From: Chitinophagaceae bacterium
Lineage (GTDB): Bacteria > Bacteroidota > Bacteroidia > Chitinophagales > Chitinophagaceae
DNA length: 64,000 nt
Assembly (NCBI GenBank): GCA_019638625.1
Contig: JAHBTK010000003.1
Location: 124,001 to 188,000, forward strand
Direction: 5' to 3'
This document shows, one piece after another, positions 1 through 6,491 of this stretch; the stretch's first letter is position 1; every line of letters starts with the position of its first letter. The position numbers and the translations under genes are program-made. Below the pieces are notes generated by a model. That model searched no databases and was not told the DNA's origin. It saw only the letters and a program-made list of their open reading frames with translations.

Positions 1-433
1 TCTGTTCAGCGGATGGATTAGCCAGGACGATTGTTCCTGTTCCGTCAGTAAGTAAAATGCCTTCCGTGGCATTTTCAAACAGGGAGGTCATGTGGGTACG
101 GTCGAACTGCAGGTGTATCAGCAACGATTTGATATACCAGGCCAGCAAAGTGGCCGAAAAAAGCAGGATGATGATAAACAGGTTTTCTGTTGTTTTGATG
201 AAAAAACCCGTTTGATACTGATGAATAACCGGGTACATGATCGCCAGGGCTATGCTCAGTACACCGGCAATGATGGTAGAATAAGCGTAGCGGATAAAAA
301 TCGTCAAAAAGATGGCGATCAGCAAGCCTGATGTAATAATGGCATGTCCCGGAAATATATATCCCAGGATGGTAGTGGCGGCAAAAATGACAACAGCATA
401 TATGGCGGCAGGCCCGCTCTCCAGTTTAAACAT
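1..433 (-). CDS. PAS-containing membrane sensor (probable histidine kinase), N-terminal part only
   Basis: Reading the reverse strand from an ATG at 431-433 gives an open frame running off the left window edge (144 codons visible). The protein begins MFKLESGPAA and has about four hydrophobic segments within its first 90 residues, then a short cytoplasmic linker and the start of what looks like a PAS domain (FENATEGILLTDGTGTIV, followed by LANPSAEQ). That PAS opening is typical of membrane sensor histidine kinases of Bacteroidota, but the kinase or effector part lies outside the window, so a diguanylate cyclase or another PAS protein cannot be excluded. The downstream end is truncated by the window, not by mutation. 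Confidence 0.75.
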   Translation of the reverse strand, partial: MFKLESGPAAIYAVVIFAATTILGYIFPGHAIITSGLLIAIFLTIFIRYAYSTIIAGVLSIALAIMYPVIHQYQTGFFIKTTENLFIIILLFSATLLAWYIKSLLIHLQFDRTHMTSLFENATEGILLTDGTGTIVLANPSAEQ

Positions 434-481
434 ATTTCAAAAATAACAAAGGAATAAATGATCGCACCGGATTTTTGCGCT

Positions 482-517
482 TATCACTGGCGCAGGTCTC
501 CCGATCTGTGCATGATT
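482..517 (+). repeat. Dispersed intergenic repeat, family A, copy 1
   Basis: This 36-base stretch, starting TATCACTGGCGCAGGTCTCC, matches the reverse complement of 3153-3188 at 29 of 36 positions by direct comparison. A shorter version occurs at 23971-23990. All copies lie between genes, which fits a non-coding dispersed element. Confidence 0.6.
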
Positions 518-541
518 CACCTACCGAAAAGTCATCCGCTG

Positions 542-563
542 TGCGAGGCGTCCTCGCCTCGCA
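542..563. repeat. Strong 9-bp stem-loop between two minus-strand genes
   Basis: TGCGAGGCG (542-550) and CGCCTCGCA (555-563) are perfect inverted arms around TCCT. It lies between the ggt stop codon and the start of the sensor gene, next to a dispersed repeat copy at 482-517. There is no T-run on either side, so it is more likely part of an intergenic repeat or an RNA-end structure than a standard intrinsic terminator. Confidence 0.55.
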
Positions 564-593
564 TGAAATTAGCCTGTAATGCTTTTGCTGCTC

Positions 594-2480
594 TTACCAT
601 GCAATGCCATAGTCCTCCCCATGGTTGCTGCTGCCACCCCAAAGGGTTGTATGTTTCCAGTCGAAATAAATGGCATTTACCGGGCCGGAAGTTCTTTCGG
701 CATACCTTAGGGAATATCCTTTTTGAGCCAGCTTATCCTTTACGTAAGGAAGTGTATTACCGTTGATGAGCAGCGCTCCCTGCCGGGGCTTTCTGTCCCT
801 GATCTTTATACCGCCAAGAGAAAGCCACAACTGATCGGTGTTTACATTGGGCGCTTCCGCGGCTTCCTGCACCGTCATATCAAACTCCGCCATATTCAAA
901 AAGAACTGCAGGAGATTCTGTTCCTGTGTATCACCTCCCTGCACGGCAAAGGACAAAAACGGTTTGCCATCCTTCAGCGCCAGGGTAGGCGTAAGCGTTA
1001 CCCTGGGTCGCTTTCCCGGTGCAACGATGTTAAAGGGATTAATAAGGCTGTCGCAGACAAAACTCTGCATACGCTGGCTCATGCCGATGCCCGTGTTGCC
1101 GGCAATACAGGCTGGTATCCATCCGCCACTGGGTGTGATGGATACCACCCAGCCTTCCGCATCCGCGGCTTCTACCGAAGTAGTTCCCCGCCACAGGCGG
1201 TCATAATATTCTTCCCCGGCACCCGCGTTGAAAGAAGCGGCATCATGTGTGGGAGTGCTTCCTCCGGAACGCTGCTGTTGCAGGTCATTAACACTGCCTT
1301 CCCTGTTTTGAAGCAAGTGCAGGTAGGGGTTGGTTTTGTTCTCAAACGGATAGGGGTCGCCGGGTGTCGCCGCGATGTTCCTGTACGGATCCACCAGGGT
1401 GGCCCTTTGCCTGGCGTATTCTTTAGATAAAAGTCCGGTCATGGGTTCCGCGGGAGAAAAATACGGATCCCCGTAATAAAAATCCCTGTCGGCAAAAGAT
1501 AGCTGCATTGCCTGCGTAACGGTATGTATATATGCCGGAGAATTGAATCCCATGCTTCTCAGGTCAAAATTCTCCAGAATGTTCAATGCCTGCAACATCA
1601 TCGGCCCCTGCGTCCACTGGCTAAGCTTATATACTTCTATACCTTTGTAATTTACCATCATCGGCTCTTCTGTTATTACTTTCCAGTTTGCAAGGTCCTG
1701 TTTCGTAATAAGCCCGCCCTGTTCCTGGCATCCTCTTACAAATTCCTCCGCAATATCCCCTTTGTAAAACCTGTCGCAGGCAGCATAAATGGCTTCCTTC
1801 CGGCTCTTTTTTTTCTTCAACGCCTGTTGCTCTGCCGCTACCAGCTTCTGTAATGTGACCAGCAGCTCTTTTTGCACAAATATTTCTCCTGCTTCCGGCG
1901 CTTCCCTTTTCTCCCCGGCATGCGGCAGGAATACTTTTTTGGAATAAGGCCATTCTTTGATCCTGGTTTTATTTCTTTCGATGCTGTTGGCTGTCTGCGC
2001 TTCGATGGGATATCCTTCCGCCATTTGTATCGCGGGTGCAAGTACTTCCTGCAGGCTCATTGTGCCGTATTCCGCCAACATGGTGCAGAGCCCGCCGAAA
2101 GTGCCGGGTGTAACCGCTGCCAGCGGACCATATTCCGGTGGAAAATCCATTCCCCTGCTTTTGAAAAATTCAGGGGTGGCTCCCGTGGGCGCCACTCCCA
2201 GGGCATTGATACCAATTACTTTTCCTGTTTTCGGATTGTAGATAAGCGCCTGTGTTTCCCCGCCCCAACTGAGTACATCCCACATGGTGCAGGTAGCCGC
2301 CAGCATGGCGCAAGCGGCATCCACCGCGTTGCCACCTTTCTGAAAAATGCCTGCCCCTGCTGTCGCGGCAAGCGGTTTACCGGTTATCGCCATCCAGTGC
2401 TTTCCGTGAAGTGCGGGTTTTTGTGTTTGCGCTGTCGCATCAGCGGCGCATATTAAAAGCAGTAACCAGATATATCTCAT
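594..2480 (-). CDS. ggt: Gamma-glutamyltransferase family protein, exported
   Basis: The 628-residue protein has a signal peptide at residues 1-18 (ending ADATAQ) and the two-subunit Ntn-hydrolase layout of gamma-glutamyltransferases. The family cleaves glutathione and other gamma-glutamyl compounds in the periplasm and matures by self-cleavage before a threonine. Here the candidate nucleophile is Thr433 in RGTTSVEAAD; the residue after the TT pair is Ser, not the usual His. Other family signatures are NAVDAACAMLAA near residue 51, NPFNIVAPGKRP near 481 and QGGDTQEQNLLQ near 514, the last standing where classical enzymes have GGSRI. It belongs to the diverged bacterial GGT-like proteins, so substrate choice is not certain. 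It stands alone: the sensor gene upstream of the window edge is 160 bases away. Confidence 0.88.
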   Translation of the reverse strand: MRYIWLLLLICAADATAQTQKPALHGKHWMAITGKPLAATAGAGIFQKGGNAVDAACAMLAATCTMWDVLSWGGETQALIYNPKTGKVIGINALGVAPTGATPEFFKSRGMDFPPEYGPLAAVTPGTFGGLCTMLAEYGTMSLQEVLAPAIQMAEGYPIEAQTANSIERNKTRIKEWPYSKKVFLPHAGEKREAPEAGEIFVQKELLVTLQKLVAAEQQALKKKKSRKEAIYAACDRFYKGDIAEEFVRGCQEQGGLITKQDLANWKVITEEPMMVNYKGIEVYKLSQWTQGPMMLQALNILENFDLRSMGFNSPAYIHTVTQAMQLSFADRDFYYGDPYFSPAEPMTGLLSKEYARQRATLVDPYRNIAATPGDPYPFENKTNPYLHLLQNREGSVNDLQQQRSGGSTPTHDAASFNAGAGEEYYDRLWRGTTSVEAADAEGWVVSITPSGGWIPACIAGNTGIGMSQRMQSFVCDSLINPFNIVAPGKRPRVTLTPTLALKDGKPFLSFAVQGGDTQEQNLLQFFLNMAEFDMTVQEAAEAPNVNTDQLWLSLGGIKIRDRKPRQGALLINGNTLPYVKDKLAQKGYSLRYAERTSGPVNAIYFDWKHTTLWGGSSNHGEDYGIAW

Positions 2481-2777
2481 GTTGGAGGTTTACTGCTAAA
2501 GTTAAAACATGTATGCTTACCTGTGGGAGAAAACTATAGCTTTTGATATTCCGGGTATATCGTGTGCTTGCGGTTGGTGTTGTCACCGAACCGCATAAAA
2601 TCTTTCTTTCTTCCATGCCGGGTGTTTTTTTACTTCCCGGTCGTAGTCTTTGCCTGGGGCTTTGTGGAAGGCAGTATGACCTGGTGCAGGGCAAATGTAA
2701 GAACGTCTGTCCTGCGCCTGTCACAGGTCTGCATCATCGTTGTGTGATGACGGACCTGCTGCCGTAGCATTAACCAG

Positions 2778-3023
2778 TGGGGGTGCTACAGACCCCTCCT
2801 TGCGTCGGGGTGACAAGCAGTAGGATATGTGTTCAACAATTGTACTAATGTTGAACGAATGCACGCATGCTGAACAACACTATGTTGTCATGCACGCTGT
2901 CCCTTTTTCTATCGGCATGTCTCTTCACATATCAGTAGAGTAATCGTACTACTGCTGAGTACTGCACTACCGCTTGTCATGCCGATCCCGATCGCAGGTT
3001 GGGAGAGGCATCTGCCCGGCTTA
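2778..3023. repeat. Pair of inverted GCTTGTCA..CCGA elements
   Basis: The minus-strand sequence of 2778-2820 and the plus-strand sequence of 2973-3023 share the opening C(T/C)GCTTGTCA(C/T)(C/G)CCGA and a later G-rich tract ending in TCTG. They point in opposite directions about 150 bases apart. This looks like two copies of a dispersed intergenic element; no transposase is present. Confidence 0.4.
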
Positions 3024-3152
3024 GCCGTTGATGCAAACAATAATAACAAGTGAGGTTTTCGGATGAGTTCTACCAGGTTTACACCAGAAGCTGTATTTAA
3101 GATGTAAATTGCAATAAGCAGTTAAGCCATTGGCGCGTTTGCGATAAGTAAT

Positions 3153-3188
3153 AATCTGGCATAAGTCAGGAGACATGCGCCAGTGATA
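3153..3188 (-). repeat. Dispersed intergenic repeat, family A, copy 2
   Basis: This is the reverse-complement partner of 482-517, with 29 of 36 identical bases. It sits about 110 bases upstream of the small lipoprotein gene at 3297. Confidence 0.6.
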
Positions 3189-3296
3189 GGATTTTATAGA
3201 ATACCAGGGGAACATTTAGAAATGTTTATTAAAAATAATATTGACAAGGGGCCAATATTTATCATCTACTATCAAAAATTTGCTAAGAAAAGAATA

Positions 3297-3683
3297 ATGC
3301 CATATATAAAAAATTACTTGTTTCTTTTGCTAGGGATTGCTTTAACTAGTTGTAATTTTTCAAATCGTATTCTTTTTGATGAAGAGAATCAATGCATAAA
3401 AGCAAGGCGGGGAGCATTGCTGAATAAATTTGACATTTCTACTACTGACGGATTATATCACTTTAAGGTAAATGAAGGGGTTAAGAATAATATCAGCTTT
3501 TGTGTTAAGGATTATGAAAAATTGTATTCAGTATACGCTACTTATCCAAAAAACCTTTCCAGGAAATTTCAGTTACCTCTAAACAGCCCGATAACCTTTA
3601 ATAATTACAGTTATGGAGATATGGCATCATTTGAAATGTCATTGTTTGTGGATTCGATGGGAATTATTACACTGATTAAATGA
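3297..3683 (+). CDS. Small predicted lipoprotein, unrecognised
   Basis: The 128-residue product from the ATG at 3297 begins MPYIKNYLFLLLGIALTSC, a typical lipoprotein signal with the lipidated Cys at residue 19. This start was preferred over an upstream ATG at 3183, which would bury the signal peptide and overlap the repeat at 3153-3188. The mature part (about 110 residues) has no motif I recognise. The gene is noticeably more AT-rich than its neighbours, is flanked by gene-free DNA on both sides and has no operon partner, so it may be a recent acquisition or a fast-evolving orphan. It may also be a non-functional remnant. Confidence 0.55.
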   Translation: MPYIKNYLFLLLGIALTSCNFSNRILFDEENQCIKARRGALLNKFDISTTDGLYHFKVNEGVKNNISFCVKDYEKLYSVYATYPKNLSRKFQLPLNSPITFNNYSYGDMASFEMSLFVDSMGIITLIK

Positions 3684-4053
3684 CATGAATCGAAGCCGAT
3701 ACTGCGGAGAACAGGAAGCTTTTCATTGTAAACGTATAAGAAACTGAAAAATTTATTAGCTTAACATAGTTTATCAGGTTGTTAACCTGAGCTGCTGTTT
3801 TTGCCCTTATTTATATACATCCTTTCACGTCTGTTTTGTTCGTTTTACCGGGCTTTCTCTCCGATTGTACCTGGCGCTTTTTTGCAAAAAGAAACCCTTG
3901 AACTTCAGATACCCGGAAACCCCGATAGCGTTTAAATAAAAACGTCATTATGACGAGCAAATAAACCTCATAGGGTTTCCCGTCATAAAATGAAAAAAGA
4001 GTACAACCGTACTCTTTTCATCAAAACCAACCTGGTGTAATTCTGATAGAAGA
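3684..4053. other. Gene-free stretch with small hairpins
   Basis: About 370 bases without a credible coding frame. A hairpin CAGGTT-gtt-AACCTG lies at 3775-3789 and could end the transcript of the lipoprotein gene, though it lacks a T-run. The terminator of the convergent L,D-transpeptidase gene lies at 3991-4020. Nothing else was recognised. Confidence 0.4.
3991..4020 (-). terminator. Intrinsic terminator of the L,D-transpeptidase gene
   Basis: AAAAGAGTAC (3995-4004) and GTACTCTTTT (4009-4018) form a perfect 10-bp stem around AACC. On the minus strand the stem is followed by a run of U residues (complement of the A-run at 3993-3998). It lies about 35 bases beyond the stop codon of the gene at 4054-4608. 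Confidence 0.75.
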
Positions 4054-4608
4054 TTATTTTTCGATGATGACTTCCGTACCAATAGGAAGCATATCGTATA
4101 GTTCGTCCATATCGGAATAGCGAACCGAGATACAGCCGCTTGTCCAGTTGACGAACTTATCTATTACCCATTCCTCATTCGGGCGGGTACCGTGAATTCC
4201 AATGCCACCGCCTATTGTGGCCTTTTGTGGAATTTCACCTTTTGCTTTGCGCTCTTTAAAGCGTTCGTAACTTTCTTTTGTCGGATAATCGAGTAATAAA
4301 AACTTACCCCATTTACCATGTAATGTTTTACCTACTATTTTGAAATTTCCTTCCGGTGTCAGGCGGTCGCCTTCCATTTTTTTATCGTCCTGCTTTTTAT
4401 TTCCGAATACTACCGGATAGGTGCTGTACCATCCTTCTTCATCATACAGCTTCATTTCGTATGTACTCTTTTTGATAACAAGTTTATAAGCAGGTGTGTG
4501 ACCGGCATGATCAACCGGCAGGATATTTTTTTTACTTTCAAAACTCTGAAAGATGAAACAGACCAGGATAGCTGCCAGGGCTACAGATAAACGAACTGAA
4601 TTCAACAT
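4054..4608 (-). CDS. L,D-transpeptidase (YkuD family), exported
   Basis: The 184-residue protein has an N-terminal hydrophobic segment (residues 6-22) that would act as a signal peptide or anchor. It then has a YkuD catalytic domain: a substrate-facing part with GDRLTPEGNF (80-89) and the active-site region with IGIHGT (His139) and SGCISVR (catalytic Cys159). Enzymes of this family make 3-3 cross-links in peptidoglycan or attach proteins to it, acting in the periplasm. It is transcribed alone, with its own terminator downstream and about 130 bases of AT-rich DNA upstream. Activity as an L,D-carboxypeptidase cannot be excluded from sequence. Confidence 0.9.
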   Translation of the reverse strand: MLNSVRLSVALAAILVCFIFQSFESKKNILPVDHAGHTPAYKLVIKKSTYEMKLYDEEGWYSTYPVVFGNKKQDDKKMEGDRLTPEGNFKIVGKTLHGKWGKFLLLDYPTKESYERFKERKAKGEIPQKATIGGGIGIHGTRPNEEWVIDKFVNWTSGCISVRYSDMDELYDMLPIGTEVIIEK

Positions 4609-4740
4609 AGGATGACTATTAATTGACCAGGAAAAAACGGGTGTAAAAACTAAATATTTTCTCTTACCCGTTTCTTTATCTTTTGTTATTTCACAAATAA
4701 AGCACCTCTTATTGTTAAGAAAAGCCTATATAACATTGAT

Positions 4741-5331
4741 TTATAAGCCCGCTTTCAGTTCGAGAAGGAATTGTTTTACGCGTTCCAGTTTTTGAATTAG
4801 CTCAAAATTTTCGGAAACTTTGTTTTTGTTCTTTTTTAAATAGCTTTTTGCGCCTTCAATAGTATATTTTCGCTGGCGCAGGAGATGATGAATAAGCTTC
4901 AGGTTTTTTATATCTTCCGGCCGGAAGTGCCTGTCGCCTTTCCGGTTCTTACGCGGTTTTATGATGTCAAACTCAGACTCCCAGTAACGTAATAACGAAC
5001 TGTTCAATTTAAACATCCGTGATACTTCGCCTATACTGTAATATTGTTTTTTGAAAAGTATTTCGTCGGAAGGAACCTCAATAGACAGCACTTCTGCTTC
5101 CATTTCCTTTAGTGATTTACGCCCCCTTTTCCCTTTTTTAGGAGCGGCAACTACCAATGCAGGAGATGGTTTTTCAGACACTATTAACTCCTCTATATCC
5201 TCATCAGTCTTTTCCGCGAAAGTTATTGTAGACAATTTTGGAGGAGCCCCAGAGGCTCTTTCAGCTTCTGCCGGCGGTGAAGGTTTTTTTTCCTCCGGCA
5301 TATCACCAAATAGGTCTAACTGCTTATACAT
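4741..5331 (-). CDS. MerR-family transcriptional regulator with long N-terminal extension
   Basis: The 196-residue protein has a MerR-type winged helix-turn-helix at about residues 97-165 (YYSIGEVSRMF, then LLRYWESEFDIIKP and GDRHFRPEDI), followed by a basic helical tail that may be the dimerisation coil. There is no metal- or drug-binding domain, as in the many Bacteroidota MerR proteins of unknown target. The first 95 residues are a low-complexity, acidic linker with a basic KKGKRGRK patch (65-72) like an AT-hook. The very N-terminus reads MYKQLDLFGD, which matches the QL(S/D)LF sliding-clamp-binding motif. It follows the M23 peptidase gene by 53 bases on the same strand and is probably co-transcribed with it. 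Confidence 0.85.
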   Translation of the reverse strand: MYKQLDLFGDMPEEKKPSPPAEAERASGAPPKLSTITFAEKTDEDIEELIVSEKPSPALVVAAPKKGKRGRKSLKEMEAEVLSIEVPSDEILFKKQYYSIGEVSRMFKLNSSLLRYWESEFDIIKPRKNRKGDRHFRPEDIKNLKLIHHLLRQRKYTIEGAKSYLKKNKNKVSENFELIQKLERVKQFLLELKAGL

Positions 5332-5384
5332 ACATGCTAAATTAACGCTTGCAGAGTGATGATTTTTAGATACTTATCAACAAT

Positions 5385-6356
5385 TTAGTCAAAGCTCTGG
5401 TTGCCGGAAGCCGCCAGCTTGAGTATCCTGTCGAATTGTTCGGGAGTAAGATCATTATAGAAAAAGTAAACCGGGTCCATTTTTCGCCCGTTTTTGTGTA
5501 CTTCGTAATGTAAATGCGGACCGGTGGATTTCCCGGTGCTGCCTACCCAGCCTATTTGTTCTCCTCTTTTTACTCTTTCTCCTCTTTTTACTTTAATACG
5601 GTATTGATGACCGTAAAGGGTTTCGTATCCGTATCCATGGTTAATAACCACATAGTTACCATATCCGTTGCCGGTATTTCCGGCCAGCTTTACCACCCCA
5701 TCCGCCGTGGCATAAATGGGAGTGCCCTGCGGCGCGGAAAAGTCCAGCCCTGAGTGCATTTTCACCGTCTTATACACAGGGTCTATACGGTATCCGTAAC
5801 CGGAAGCCAGCCGGGTCAGTTCCTTGTTGCTGATTGGCTGGATAGCCGGCGTAGCTGCCAGCAGTTTTTCCTTTCCCTTGATCATTTTCTCTATCTCGCC
5901 ATATGACCGCAACTGGAAACTAATCCGGTTAGAGAGGTTATCCAGGGCGCTGGCAACGGAAAAAGCCAGTTCGTTATCTTCCATACTTTCTACCAACCTT
6001 TCTTCCTGCTCTTTTTCCATTCTTTTGGCCCGGGCGCTGTCCGGTATAGGATTGGCTTCAAAAATTTCCCGGTACACCTGGTTGTCTCTTTTTTCCAGTT
6101 CAACCATTTGCTGCTGCAGGGATCTTACCTTTTTGTTGAGCAATGAATAGTCCTGCTTGATACGCTGGTTTTCCTGTCGCATCAGCATTTCTTTGGGGGA
6201 GTCCAGTATTTTAAAAGCTATAGCAACAATCCCCAGGGCAGTAACCAGGGCTGCGGCTAAAAAACCCAAAATACGCAGTAGTTTCACTCGCAGGGGAACT
6301 ACCAGCTTTTCGTATCGGAGAGTATTTGTATTGTAATAATATTTAATTTTTTTCAT
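5385..6356 (-). CDS. M23-family peptidoglycan endopeptidase, membrane-anchored
   Basis: From the ATG at 6354-6356 the protein is 323 residues; a start 15 bases further upstream exists, but MKKIKYYYNTNTLRYEK is the usual opening of this family in Bacteroidota. A single transmembrane helix lies at about 29-49, then a coiled coil (53-95). The LytM/M23 domain spans about 180-295, with zinc ligands His201 and Asp205 (HSGLDF) and His283 (HLHYE, 281-285), plus His250 (YGHQ). All catalytic positions are present, so it should cut peptide cross-links in the periplasm. Coiled-coil M23 proteins often act in division or shape. It is divergent from alaS and followed by the merR-like gene. Confidence 0.92.
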   Translation of the reverse strand: MKKIKYYYNTNTLRYEKLVVPLRVKLLRILGFLAAALVTALGIVAIAFKILDSPKEMLMRQENQRIKQDYSLLNKKVRSLQQQMVELEKRDNQVYREIFEANPIPDSARAKRMEKEQEERLVESMEDNELAFSVASALDNLSNRISFQLRSYGEIEKMIKGKEKLLAATPAIQPISNKELTRLASGYGYRIDPVYKTVKMHSGLDFSAPQGTPIYATADGVVKLAGNTGNGYGNYVVINHGYGYETLYGHQYRIKVKRGERVKRGEQIGWVGSTGKSTGPHLHYEVHKNGRKMDPVYFFYNDLTPEQFDRILKLAASGNQSFD

Positions 6357-6491
6357 GAAGCAAACCCTCAAGCTGCTTTGTGCCTGCGCAAAAATCCAGC
6401 CATAATTTAATTACCTTCGCACCCGCCTGCGACCATACAGGCAAATATAGAGTTTAAACACCCATTCTCTGCAATTATAAACGAAGCAATT

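Larger units (their letters stand above)
2481..3296. other. Long gene-free stretch with dispersed repeat sequences
   Basis: No credible coding frame was found in these roughly 800 bases. It holds two related, oppositely oriented sequences: the minus strand of 2778-2820 begins CTGCTTGTCACCCCGA, and the plus strand from 2973 reads CCGCTTGTCATGCCGA. It also holds repeat family A copy 2 at 3153-3188. Between them the sequence is low in recognisable signals. It looks like a place where intergenic repeats accumulate, or the remains of a decayed gene. Confidence 0.5.

Noticed and set aside
723..1430. Long plus-strand frame inside ggt
   Set aside because: It is antisense to a clear gamma-glutamyltransferase gene with intact motifs.
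3021..3215. Minus-strand open frame over repeat A copy 2
   Set aside because: Its peptide shares a short run with a frame over repeat copy 1 (482-517) only because the DNA repeat is shared; it is not a gene.
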